NCBI GenBank assembly: GCA_027886185.1
Contig: WOAB01000018.1
Coordinates: 1,116,001 to 1,180,000 of the forward strand
DNA from: Rheum nobile
Lineage: Eukaryota > Streptophyta > Magnoliopsida > Caryophyllales > Polygonaceae
DNA: 64,000 nt
Direction: 5' to 3'
Below the pieces are notes generated by a model. It made no database searches and was not told the origin of the DNA. It saw only the letters and a program-made list of their open reading frames with translations. The position numbers were made by a program, and so were the translations under genes. Below, piece by piece: positions 12,285-22,547 of this stretch (its first letter is position 1; every line of letters begins with the position of its first letter).

Positions 12285-12847
12285 GCCAAGTTTGGTATGC
12301 AATCCACATGCCTTGACTATAAGAGACATATGGCCAAGTTTGAGCAGCTTGTCAACCTTGACACCTCTCTTATCAAGCATTTCATCAAGCTTCAGTTAAT
12401 AGAAAAAGAAGGCAGTGAAACCACAACAATGTTAACAAGGACAAGATTAATGAAGAAATCACCAGGGGCTGCCAAAAGCTTTTGTGCTTGAACCACAGTC
12501 CTTGGGAACCCATCAAGGATAAAACCCTTTTGACATGAAGGCTTATGCAATGATACCAACAACAAGGTCATCAGAAACAAGCTCTCCATGAAATATTATT
12601 CGAAGTATATTATTTTCTAAAATGAAAATTTAAAGTATAAGGTTAAAACTCAAGTGAACAAAAGAAAGGTTTAAATCATTCACGTATATGACAACAATCA
12701 CCTTCTCCATGGCTTCTTTATCCTTGACAACAAGAGGCGTCTTAGCAACCACAACATCCCTCAGCATATCACTTGTGGCCAAATGGAACAAACAATACAC
12801 ATCCTTGATGAGAGGAGACTGGGTACCTTTTTTGTATCCAGGTGGTC
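12285..12847 (-). pseudogene. Adenylate kinase gene fragment (captured)
   Basis: Three minus-strand pieces match plant adenylate kinase, which interconverts ATP+AMP and 2 ADP. Exon 1 (12,847-12,702) has a clean AG acceptor and GT donor. It encodes a P-loop, GPPGYKKGTQ where the family has GPPGSGKGTQ, then HLATSDMLRD and KEAMEK. Piece 2 (about 12,590-12,480) contains ELVSDDLVVGII, a frameshifting deletion, then CQKGFILDGFPRTVVQAQKL, the AMP-binding/core region. Piece 3 (about 12,395-12,325) contains LDEMLDKRGVKVDKLL. About 80 bp of non-coding sequence separates pieces 2 and 3, bounded by AAGCTT words. The P-loop change and frameshift indicate no activity. The lid and C-terminus are absent. Confidence 0.85.
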
Positions 12848-14001
12848 CTGTAAATAAACATGAGCATGAATCAACACAAGTATGACATTCCAACAATAAA
12901 TAGATTGGAAAAAGATGTTAATATAATTCACAAATAGAGTATAGTCTTCATGCATTAATATAAGGAACGAGTAATGATTTACAAGTTATGCAGCTCTAAA
13001 TGTGTTATGGTGACACAATGTGATATAACATCTTGACAGAATCTTTTAAAACTTCAGCACAACAAGACAAGAAAAAGAATTCTCTTTCTCGGTTATGAAG
13101 CAAAGGCTAGAAATCATAAGCTTTATAATCTACAGGTTCTTAAATAGTGCATATATAGAAGCAATTAGGAAATAACATCTGCCAATTCACATTTTCTCAA
13201 GTAAAGTGACCTATCTACAAAACAATAGTGAAACATTGAAATTGAAGATTAGGGCCTTCAGTAGCAGTAGAATAGCGCAGGGAAACACACACGAATTTGG
13301 GCATCCAACAACAGAACTTGAGCGCACAAAAGAACAAATTTAGGGTTTAGATCGGGTATCATGTGAGATAGAAGAAGGTGACACTAGTTTCAGATATGCG
13401 TACCAAGGGTGTTAACAATCATTACTGGCTGGATTTGGTGGCATAGCTATGACATGTGCGGTATGTGAGATGTTGCACCATTTTCGAACAAACAAAGAAG
13501 CTCCTCTCTGTGTCTGTCTCTCTCGAGAAAGAAAAGGGAGAAATATGCACTAGAGGAAGAAGAAAAGGGAGAAAAACACAAGCGCGCAACACACAAACAG
13601 AGCAAAATAAAGATTATAATACTATTTGAAAACTTGATGCAACTAAGCTCAACTCACATGTTGATTGTACTCTAAAACGTAACAACATAGCCTACATGTT
13701 ATAGCATTTACAGTTTCATTGTCAACTCTCAAAAGTCAAACCAATACATATATAAACTTCGGCAGAGAAGGAAATGGTAAAGAAGATAAAACCATAACCA
13801 GTTACCACCGTTCTCATATCAAATTTTGATCATATCAATCTAAGACCTTAGTACCATACCAACCCATCTGTCATCCCAAAATTTAGACAAATATATAGAA
13901 TTCTAAGAATTAAGAAACACAAATTTGATCTAAAAATATCAACAACATAAGCAATCAAAGTGCTTACAAAACCCTAGCAGCTTTATGAGGAACGAAGATA
14001 C
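12848..14001. other. Non-coding sequence between captured fragments
   Basis: Holds intron-like and leader-like AT-rich sequence, including the first bases of the eIF2-alpha intron just below 14,002. A 'tttagggttta' word near 13,340 and a C/T-rich stretch at 13,500-13,570 resemble plant 5' leaders read on the minus strand, but no start codon context could be tied to a known gene. Confidence 0.4.
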
Positions 14002-14385
14002 CTCTAAATCTAAATTCATGGTCTCGGCAACATGGTGCAGGATGGAATGAACAAGCTTGCTCTTATTGTAGTGCTCTTCGCAAGCTTGGTTATCCTCCTC
14101 AGAAACCCTACGCTTACTCACATCGATGTAGCCCTTCTCCTTGTCGACACGAAGAACCATAACGGGTTCGATCCGCCCTACGTTAATCAAATTGTTGACA
14201 CTCCGAATCCGACGGCGGGAGAGCTTCGAGAAAAGAATCATACCTTCAATGTTGTTGTACTCCAAAAGGGAGACGTAGCCGCCCATGTCCGCAATCACCT
14301 TCACTTGAATCATCACCGCCATATCCACCTCGGGGTACTTGGCTTCGTACATTCTGCATTCCAGATTGGGGCCATCAGTCGCCAT
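14002..14385 (-). pseudogene. eIF2-alpha first exon (captured, S1 domain)
   Basis: The minus strand opens at an ATG at 14,385 and encodes 128 codons up to a GAG|GT donor at 14,002/14,001. The start MATDGPNLECRMYEAKYPEV and the later KLSRRRIRSVNNLI are diagnostic of plant translation initiation factor 2 alpha. The exon covers the S1-type OB fold, including the serine equivalent to Ser51 (SKLSRRR; the family usually has SELSRRR). eIF2-alpha delivers Met-tRNAi as part of eIF2, and kinase GCN2 phosphorylates this serine. Helical and C-terminal domains are absent here. The frame reads on into the intron for about 20 codons. Sequence above 14,385 resembles the parent 5' leader and promoter. The exon-intron border shows capture of genomic DNA, not cDNA. 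Confidence 0.9.
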
Positions 14386-14689
14386 AGTTGTTCAATTCCT
14401 ACTTGTTGGGGGGGAATTTGGGGAAAGAAAGAGGTGCTTTGATGAGGAGGCTTCGAACCAAGCCGCCAACATGAGGATGAAGAATCGAACAAGAAAACAA
14501 CAGATGAAGGAATCCATGAGAGAAATTGAGTGCAAATTGGGGTTGTTCTTATGGTAGCTTGACGAGAGGCTGCAAGAATTGAATTGAAGAAGAAGAAGAA
14601 GACAACAGATGAATGCAATTTAGGGTTTAGAAATGTATCGGGTCAGAGGATTAAGGCGAATCTGAAGATGCCTTTTAAAATTACTAAAT

Positions 14690-15064
14690 AACCCGAACTT
14701 GCAAAAACACAGGATATATAATACACGCCAATTTATTTAATACACCGGATGTACTTATATCCGGGATATATGGTGTTCACACTTCGAAAATTCAATACAA
14801 AATAACCCCGGCGTGGTACTGTTAACAAGATCTGAGTTATTTTCTTGCATTATCCAACCTAATAACCCGAATATATCAAGAAAAAAACGCATGGGTTATT
14901 CTCGTACATGGTTGTTGTGTACTTAAATAACCCGAGTGTGTTGCCTTATATCCGGGTTAATTGCTATTATTATGGAAAAATTTGTGTTTTGACACCCTAT
15001 TATACCGGATATATGACGTCCGGGTCATTATGTCACGGGTTAAAATCACATTTTTGTGGTAGTG
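14690..15064. repeat. CACTA-1 right subterminal repeats
   Basis: Repeated TAACCCG, ATATCCGGGTTA and CCGGATATAT words occur in both orientations over the last 375 bp, mirroring the left end. The element ends TGTGGTAGTG at 15,064. Confidence 0.75.
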
Positions 15065-15659
15065 AAAGCCGGGAAAATGAGTTGTCATATTTTCATTTAA
15101 CATATCAAATTACACCTCATTTATATAATAAGAAAAGAAAAATACACAAACCATTATCAGTAATTCGCATCTTACAGTAACACGAACAAAAGAAAATCAG
15201 TCATATTATTTGACAGATCACTTTTTAAACAAACTAGTCATTATTATACAAATAAAGTGCAATTTAATGTTTATTTTTTTGACAAATTATATTTCCGACT
15301 CCATTTCAGCATACCCGTTAGAAAATTCACTGAAAAAATATATTCATACCATTTTTTGTTTATATTGTCATAGTTTAGGTATATTTTTATAATTTTTAAA
15401 ATTCGTATTATTTTTTATTCTAAGGTGATAATTGGTATTATTTAGAGTCATTTTTTTCCTTAAAGTTATGATCAAAATAAGTATAAGTATTCTATTGGTG
15501 CAACAAATAATTAATTGTTGTTGTACACAAGTTCTATCACCATCCGTACGTTTACTATCTTTATTTCCATCTACCATTTGTTTGCACTTCATTTTTTCGG
15601 GATATCTCTAAATGGGCCTTTCCTGTCTCTCCATATGCCGGATAAACATGCAAGTCCAA

Positions 15660-15854
15660 TCATTCTTGATCGTCTGGTTTGATCGGTTAAAGTCGTTTTA
15701 CGTTCAGATTAAAATACTGTTGATATACAAAATGATAGACTCCTTTCAACATTAGTGTCTTCATATACACTTTCAGTAGAAATCGAACTCAAGACTTCTG
15801 AAAAAAACGCTTAAGAAAGTTCAGTATCAAACTATTAGACCAACTGAATGTTGG
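15660..15854 (-). mobile_element. tRNA-derived SINE, minus orientation
   Basis: Read on the minus strand from 15,854, the head is CCAACATTCAGTTGGTCTAA (A-box-like), then a B-box-like GAGTTCGATTTC (RC of about 15,780-15,791). About 100 bp of tRNA-unrelated body follows, ending near GACGATCAAGA. It aligns over its full length with the plus-strand copy at 19,641-19,837. SINEs are transcribed by RNA polymerase III and mobilised by LINE enzymes. Both promoter boxes have substitutions, so it is probably silent. Confidence 0.7.
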
Positions 15855-18000
15855 TGGGTCCAATCACTTTATGCTCAATGCCTCAATGTATGTGTACGTG
15901 TTTGTTCTTAATAATCCATTATTGTCAAACAAATATAATTAAGCTTTTCTATTGTACGTTTTCTATCCTAATTAGAAGATGATAATGTTAGTTAGGAAAT
16001 ACAGTAGTAATTTAGTAGCTGGAGCGCGCAATTGAACAAGATGATCATGTTATCTTTTCAGATTCTAATGAAGATGGTCCAAAATTCGGTAAAGTGTTAA
16101 TTTAAAATAGATTAATCCTAACTCTTGTTGATATTCATATTTAAACACACACTAAAGATAAATTATTTTCATTAAAATTTGAAGAGTATATATGGGCTCG
16201 TTCGGTAGTAAAAGATTTCAACCAGTTGAAATCTAAATTTGCCCATAAAAACTTCAACTAGTTGAAACAAATTGATAATGTCCTCCAACATTACCAATTT
16301 GCTTAAACTTCAACTAGTTGAAGAAGCAAAATTTTGGATACCGAACGAGCACATATTATCTAATAGTAAATGATCGAGCATGTGGGAAATCAAGATGTAT
16401 GACCAACATTTTTTCTAATCTGATTCTTGTATGTATGATATAAAAATTTTGTAAACAAAGTTTTCCATAAAAATGCATTATTTTATTAACGTGTTTTCTC
16501 ATCAAACAATATTTATGCTTTTAATTATCTTTGACTTAATTATTATGGTGGCAACCACATTGATTGTAAGTCTCGAACCCTAGAAAAAATATAAGCATAA
16601 TAATCTCAACAAAATAAGAAATTATTCTCCTATCCACATTTCTACAACATTATGTAAGACAATACACTTAGTTTATGAAAAAGATTACAACTCAACTTGA
16701 TAATTGGGTCAATTAAGTTTGGATCATTGTGTCATAAAAATTTAGAGGTCAATTAATTAACTTAGGTCATAGTGGGTTTGGTGTGGATTCTACCCAACCG
16801 GTCAAGAGGGCTAATTTATTGTATGATTATTTGAATATCTTCAGGAGAAAATTATGATATAAATATTTTAGATTAAATAAAATATATTATAATTAATATT
16901 CAATATAAATCAATTCGATGTGTAAAACAATAATTCGAGTAAATCCAACGAGTTGGGTTGATCAAACCCAAAAATGTATGCACCTATCGAGTTCAATTCG
17001 AGTTATGTTTTGACATGTTTGATATAGTTTCATACTTCTATTATTTTAAATTATTTATCTATATATTGAAAAAAATCAAATCATATTAGAGATATTAAAA
17101 TAACCAAATATAATAATAATAATATATATTGAAAAGAAAATTAAATCATATTAAATATATTAAACATAATAATAAAAAACTAAAATAAGAAAATGATGAC
17201 ATGTGATACAATGTAGAATAGATATGTGGCGATATCTTATGTGCCTTAATGTAAGGATGACATGTGGTATTAATGTGACTAAATGTAGGGATGACATGTG
17301 GTTTAATATAGAATAGATATTTTTTAGTATTATATAATATATTTGATATAATGAAAGTTTTTTATAATAGATTTGATATGGTGAAAAACTTTTAGTGACT
17401 ATTATAAGTAAAATGAAATGATTTTACTCGAACTCAACACTCTTAATTACATTTGAAATATCTTTGCTCAATATGCGATGGTGTAGAAGTTACATGACAT
17501 TAGAATTTTAATTTTTCTCATTATTCGTCACAAAATTGACCAATTTTACTTATAATAGTTAGATATCAATTGATGAGATGATTGATATGATATTTATATA
17601 TGCTATATAACTTAAAAATAGAAAGGGGAAAACAAATTATACTCCCAAGTCCCACCCACACATTTGTACGTAGGATGAACCGGCGGTCACACGTCATAGC
17701 TCCTAACTCATAATGTCGGCATAACAGTATCATCACGACAAATTTGAAGTTGCAATCCTCGAATATTCCAATAAACTTACTCCCAAACAAAAAATCAATA
17801 ATCGAACAAAAACAAATCAAATACGAAGGTACTGGAAATAAAATCGGATAATTCCTACGATCGACGTTACACTTAGCTGTCTTGCCAATAGGCTCATCCT
17901 GTCGCCATCCCACCCGCCACGTCAACACGTCCTCATTCGCGGCGCCTCGTTCGTTCCCCACCTCGTACCCTTTTGTGGGTCCCACCACACCACCCATTAC
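15855..18000. other. Intergenic region upstream of the DUF506 gene
   Basis: Apart from the MITE at 16,194-16,351 this is AT-rich DNA. At about 17,193-17,335 an imperfect tandem word around GGATGACATGTGGT recurs three to four times. The last 350 bp are less AT-rich and are the likely proximal promoter. The minus-strand open frame at 18,015-17,566 overlaps that promoter and is not supported as a gene. Confidence 0.5.
16194..16351. mobile_element. Short MITE with GCTCGTTCGGTA ends
   Basis: The ends are inverted repeats (GGGCTCGTTCGGTA at left; ACCGAACGAGCAC at right). The interior is also self-complementary, built from three copies of a TTCAACTAGTTGAA-type palindrome. At about 158 bp with no coding, it is a typical foldback MITE. 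TIR wording resembles PIF/Harbinger or hAT MITEs, and no TSD is clear enough to decide. Confidence 0.7.
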
Positions 18001-18007
18001 TATAAAA
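18001..18007 (+). promoter_or_regulatory. TATA box of the DUF506 gene
   Basis: TATAAAA lies 79 bp before the start codon at 18,086. A transcription start about 30 bp downstream would leave a leader of roughly 50 bp. The position is right for a plant core promoter. No transcript evidence is available. Confidence 0.6.
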
Positions 18008-18085
18008 AAAAGCATCCCTAACCCAGTTAATATCTAAGCTCGATCACTTTGTAGGTACGTACATTCTTCATATATCAAGATATTC

Positions 18086-21000
18086 ATGTTCGATTCGGGT
18101 TCGGGCTCAAGTTTGGATTCGACTAGTAATTCTGGTGTCTTGAATGACTTTTCAAACACCATTTTCTGGTTTCTCGACAAGAATAGCTGTTTATCAAAGG
18201 TTTACTCGGATAAGTTGTTGAAGACGATTGAGATTGAGTCTATGGTTCATGGGGATGACGACGACGATGAAGAGGTTGGACAAGGGTTGGCCAAGACAGA
18301 GGAGAGCAAAGCCTACTGGGATATCCAATATCAGCTTCTTAAGGTAATTTAGGATTTATTTGAGGCATATATTTTACAAAAATCTTAAAGTATTCCTTAT
18401 GTTTAGTAATGCTTGTCGTTTTATCCTTATTAAGTTAAAATACTACAAAATTTTCTTCAAATTTTGCGATTTGATAACTATCTATCTCCTTTTCAACTAA
18501 TAAATAAAGAAAATTTGAATAAAAAGTATCAATATGTGCATTTTTCAATGATATATCTTGTAAATTACCAATAAATCATTATATATAACCATAAAATGAC
18601 AAATGTTTTTTCTAGGGTGTGCCAAAATGACTAGGAATAATCTTTATTAGCCACTAATTTCATTTTTTAAGGAAAAATGAATCTAAATAATATCAACTAT
18701 CACCTTTGAGTAAAAAATAATACGAACTATAAAAATTATAAAAATGTACCTCAACTATGACAATATAAACAAAAAATGGTATGAGCATATTTTTTCCGGT
18801 GAATTTTCTAATGGATATGTTGAGATAGAGCCGAAAATGTAATTTGTCTAAAAGATTTACACATCAAATTACACTTCATTTGTAAGTATAATAATGACTG
18901 ATTTGTTATAAAAAGTGATCTGTAAAAAAATATGACTGCTTTTCTTTTGTTCGTGTTGTTGTAAGATGTGAATTACTGATATTGGTTTGTGTATTTTTTT
19001 TTATTTTTTTATTATACAAACGAGGTGTAATGTGATGTGTTAAACGAAAATATGACAACTCATTTTTCCGGCTCCACATCAGCAAACCCGCCGGAAAATT
19101 CACCAGAAAATATGTCCATATCATTTTCTGTTAATATTGATATAGTTTGGGTATGTTTTTATAATTTTTAAAGTTTATATTATTTTTGGTTCAAATATGA
19201 TAGTTAGTATTATTTTAGATTCATTTTTTGTTTTTTAAATGGGTTTACCATTTCTATTTTAGGAAATAGTTTGAAAATAATTTTCAAACTTAACTTTTTA
19301 ACAGTGTCAATGTGCACACACTAGAAAAATCGAATGACAAATATTTTTTAACAAATTAGAACTGAAGGTTAAAATGACACTTATTATCGATCGGGTGAAG
19401 ATTTTTTAAAAAATTCCATGAGCATGATTGACATAAATTACAAAGCATTATACATACTTCTATAGCAAAAAGTTCATTACAGTTATAAATGTCTAAATAA
19501 ATATCTTGGTCAACCAAACTCTTAATTAGTTAGAGCTTTTTTTCAAAACAGTATTAATCCAATTATGAAACCCACATGAAGCGAGTCTAGTCTACCCAAT
19601 TAATCAGGGAGACGCGTGTGATTAACGACTAATGATTACCAACATTCAGTTGGTCTAGTGGTTTTATACTAGGCTTCCTTAAGCGTTCTATCCAGAGGTC
19701 TCGAGTTCGATTCCTACTGGAGGCGTGTATGGAGACACTGTTGTTGGGAGGGGTCTATCATTTCATCTGCTAACAATACCCCAATCTGAACATAGAGCGA
19801 TTCTGGTCAATCGACTAGGCGATCAAGACAAAAAAAACGAGATTTACTTACATCAGGTATATGTCCAACAAGAGATATTGTAAATGGTATTTTCTTCAAA
19901 CTCGAAGCCCTTAATTAGTTAATTAGGACTAGCTTCTGAATTTAAAAAATAAGATTATTACCAATTCATGTTTGTTTACTTTATTGGATGCTTTAATCCT
20001 TATTGAACATAGTCGACCGGATCCAAATGACAAAAAAAATGGATTAATGATGATTTTCTTTAGAATAATATCAATTTAATTTTACATATGTATCCAAATC
20101 ATACTCTAATAATAATTAATTGTAATGGTTGTTGACAGGCCATATTGTGCCGTACAACTCCGATAGAGTCAAGAGTGAGGCAGGCCATCAAGGAGGCACT
20201 TGGGGTGGCGAAACCATCCTGTGGGTGCCGGAGAGGGGCGACTTCCGGTGGCTGCCGGAGCTGCTTGAGGAGGGACATCTTCAGCCGCCTATCCGTCGCC
20301 GGTTACAATTGCTCCATTTGCAAATCCAAGTGGATCAGTACTTCTACAATCCCTTCGGGTATACATGCATTCATCAATAAAATCTTTCAACTCTTTTTTT
20401 CATTCCAATTTTGGTAGAGTCCAAATTGCAATTTCTAGAATGGACTATCTTTTTTCCAAAATCAGGTTTTAGCACTAAGATCTAAAATATACATGTGCAA
20501 ATAATAATGATTTAGACTTCGTTATGTATATGTCCAACTGAAATATGAGCCGGAGTTGAATGAGTGATTGGAGTTGAAGCTTAATTATTACAAAAAAAAT
20601 TAAGTGTTCGGAATTATGAGTTGAAATGAGAAAAAAATTAAGAGTTTATTTGGTTAGCTATTGACAAAGTCTTTTTCTATACACGTTTTCTCGTATCACA
20701 CAAAATTTAAAATTTAAAAAGTATTTTTTTTTTTAAAAAGTATAATATAAAAAAAATCTTTATAAAGACCATTGCCAAACCGACCCTAAATCAATTTTTT
20801 ATTGAGTTTCAATGAGCTTGATATCATATTAAAAAAATAATAAAATTAACCTATATCATCTACTATGAGCTCCTTAAACTAGATGGGTATTTTCTTAGTG
20901 AATATTTAGTAATGCTTGTTCAATATATTCAACTGAAATAGGAATTGGAGCTGAATGAGTAACGAAAACTAGAGCCGAAGCTAAATGATTAACTGAAGCT

Positions 21001-22111
21001 GGATTTATTAGCTTAAGTATTTAAACTATATAATTGATGCTCGGTATTCCAAGTTAAAATGAATGAAAAGTAAATTCAATTTCTTAATCTTTAACAATCT
21101 TGAATCACATTAAAAAAATTGATAAAATTAAGCTATATTAATCTATTACAAGCTCCTTGAATTAAATTGACATTTTTTTTTCTGAACATTCATCAACTAA
21201 ATTAAAATTAAAATCAAACTCCGTTAGTATATTGTTGAAAGAAGTCTAAGCCGATGCAAAACAAAATTAAGCTCGGTTAATTAATCTACCGACTTTGTCA
21301 TTGAAAAACAAATTTCACCTATACCCAAGTGTAAAATGACCCGAACCCAATTCCAACTCTGACCCACCTGATGCAATTGACATAATTATTTATAACTGTG
21401 CTTCAAATTACTTGGACTAATCATATCAATTTTTCTAACTTATTTCCTGATTTGAATAAAGATTCTCCAAGATTTCATTTTAGAATTTTAAAACAAATTT
21501 TAGTGTTGAAAAAGACTGTAATTATATTTGTATGAGGGGGTAAATTATGTTCAGATTATCGGAATTACAGATATTACCTTTATAACTTACATACTTTCTT
21601 TGTTAATACGTAATTATCTCGATCGTAATGTACAAGTGATGCTAAATGGTGTTTGTTTTATATTGCAGGAGAACATACTTTTCTAGAGGTTGTAGAGAGG
21701 GAAGAGGGAGGGGAACCAATGAGGGTAATAGTGGAACTTCACTTCAAGGCGGAGTTCGAGATGGCGAGGGCCAGCGACGAGTACAACCGCCTCGTCAGCC
21801 GCCTGCCGGAGGTTTTCGTGGGGAAGCCGGAGCGGCTGAGGAGCCTCATCAAGATACTTTGTGGGGCCTCCAAGAGATGCATGAAGGAGAGCAAAATGCA
21901 CATGGCGCCATGGAGAAGGCACAACTACATGGAAGCTAAATGGCTCTCAAACTCTGCCACGTGTCATCTGACCACCGCGTCAGTGGTGGCGCCACCAACG
22001 GTTGGAGGGCTCTCCGGTGCTCGGCTGAGGAAGTCGAGTGCTTCTATGCTTACATTTGCCTTGCTGGAGAACTTGCCACGGCCTCATTGCAAAGTTGTCG
22101 CAGTTGTTTAA
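18086..22111 (+). CDS. DUF506 (PD-(D/E)XK-like) protein, three exons
   Basis: Exons 18,086-18,343, 20,139-20,358 and 21,669-22,111 join in frame (phases 0 and 1) with GT-AG introns and give a 306-residue protein. Exon 1 has a Ser-rich start and an acidic Asp/Glu run, ending YWDIQYQLLK. Exon 2 has a Cys-rich stretch (CGCRRG, CRSCLRRD, then AGYNCSICKSKW). Exon 3 opens GEHTFLEVVERE and includes RVIVELHFKAEFEMARAS and WRRHNYMEAKWL. These are the hallmarks of plant DUF506, a family placed in the PD-(D/E)XK nuclease superfamily but without proven nuclease activity. In Arabidopsis one member (RXR1) restrains root-hair elongation. Intron 1 carries a foldback MITE and a SINE. A CACTA element starts 162 bp after the stop. 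No disabling change is visible. Confidence 0.88.
18671..19231 (-). mobile_element. Foldback MITE, copy 2, in DUF506 intron 1
   Basis: About 560 bp with long terminal inverted repeats. The left arm reads GGAAAAATGAATCTAAATAA, and the right arm is its complement up to TTTAGATTCATTTTTTG. It is the uninterrupted, inverted counterpart of the element split at 3,684-15,459. Flanks are T/A-rich runs compatible with a 9-bp duplication but too simple to prove one. No coding capacity. The minus-strand open frame at 19,124-18,906 is part of the repeat. Confidence 0.75.
19641..19837 (+). mobile_element. tRNA-derived SINE in DUF506 intron 1
   Basis: Starts AACATTCAGT, with an A box TGGTCTAGTGG at 19,651-19,661 and a B box AGTTCGATTCC at 19,704-19,714, 53 bp apart as in tRNA promoters. 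The body runs to GATCAAGAC and an 8-A tail. The same family occurs inverted at 15,660-15,854. The boxes are nearer consensus here, so this copy could in principle be transcribed by Pol III. Confidence 0.8.
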
Positions 22112-22273
22112 TTGATATATTATAATAACTTGGTTTCGAGTTAATTCTAATCGAGTTTTGATACTATATAATTATAGGAAATCGGAGATAAAATGTGTTA
22201 CATAAGCTTAGTTGTGTGGAATGCATGTACATATGGTTTTGAAGATCAATTTTATCTTTGTTTCTCTTATAGA
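22112..22273 (+). other. DUF506 3' flank
   Basis: AT-rich sequence between the stop codon and the CACTA-2 insertion. It has several weak A-rich poly(A)-signal-like words (for example 'gataaaatg' at about 22,188). The final three bases, AGA, are the target duplicated by CACTA-2. Confidence 0.5.
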
Positions 22274-22299
22274 CACTAGTGGAAAAAAAACATTTTATC

Positions 22300-22545
22300 A
22301 CGGTTATTTTGTAAAGATTACCACGGTTATAAACCCTGGTAAACTTGGTCGTGGTAAACATGTTTACCATGGTTGTACATTTACCATGGTTGTATATTTA
22401 TCACGGTTATTGAACCGTAGTAATTTTGACAACCGTGGTAAAAAATACAATGATTTTAATAGTAGAATAAATTGTAGTAAAATTGTTTAAACCACAGTAA
22501 AATTGAATCATAGTAAATATGTTTGAACCATGGTAATTTTATTTT
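22300..22545. repeat. CACTA-2 left subterminal repeats
   Basis: Alternating TTACCACGGTT, AACCGTGGTAA and close variants cover about 250 bp next to the left end. They resume at 23,700-23,840 after the nested Pack-MULE. Confidence 0.8.
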
Positions 22546-22547
22546 AC

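Larger units (their letters stand above)
3844..15064 (-). mobile_element. CACTA-1, 11.2-kb gene-capturing CACTA element
   Basis: The left end reads TACTACAAAATGG (the canonical CACTA start with its first base changed). The right end reads TTTTTGTGGTAGTG, a perfect CACTA terminus when reversed. Both subterminal regions are full of an AACCCGGATAT-type motif, as in plant En/Spm elements. The flanks rejoin into a foldback MITE known from an empty copy at 18,671, so the borders are firm even though the 3-bp TSD has decayed. I see no transposase. The interior holds fragments of several host genes on the minus strand plus a plus-strand Helitron relic, so the element is non-autonomous. Strand is set by the captured genes. 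Confidence 0.8.
3684..15459 (+). mobile_element. Foldback MITE, copy 1, split by CACTA-1
   Basis: The left part (3,684-3,843) and right part (15,065-15,459) together match, in inverted orientation, the uninterrupted copy at 18,671-19,231. The reconstructed length is about 555 bp. The ends are long inverted repeats of about 160 bp starting GGAAAAAT. The flanking 9-mers (3,675-3,683 and 15,460-15,468) agree at 7 of 9 positions, which fits an old MULE-type target duplication. No protein is encoded. The 11.2 kb between the two parts is CACTA-1. Confidence 0.75.

Noticed and set aside
12282..12491. Plus-strand frames at 12,282-12,491 and 12,688-12,885.
   Set aside because: Both are antisense to adenylate kinase exons on the minus strand.
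17566..18015. 149-codon minus-strand frame upstream of DUF506.
   Set aside because: It overlaps the putative promoter and TATA box of the plus-strand gene, has no recognisable domain, and reads into AT-rich sequence.
15065..19837. Possible large inverted duplication around DUF506 exon 1 (foldback MITE and SINE on each side, inverted).
   Set aside because: In an inverted duplication the order of the two elements would be mirrored. Here it is MITE-SINE on both sides and the spacers are unrelated, so independent insertions explain it better.
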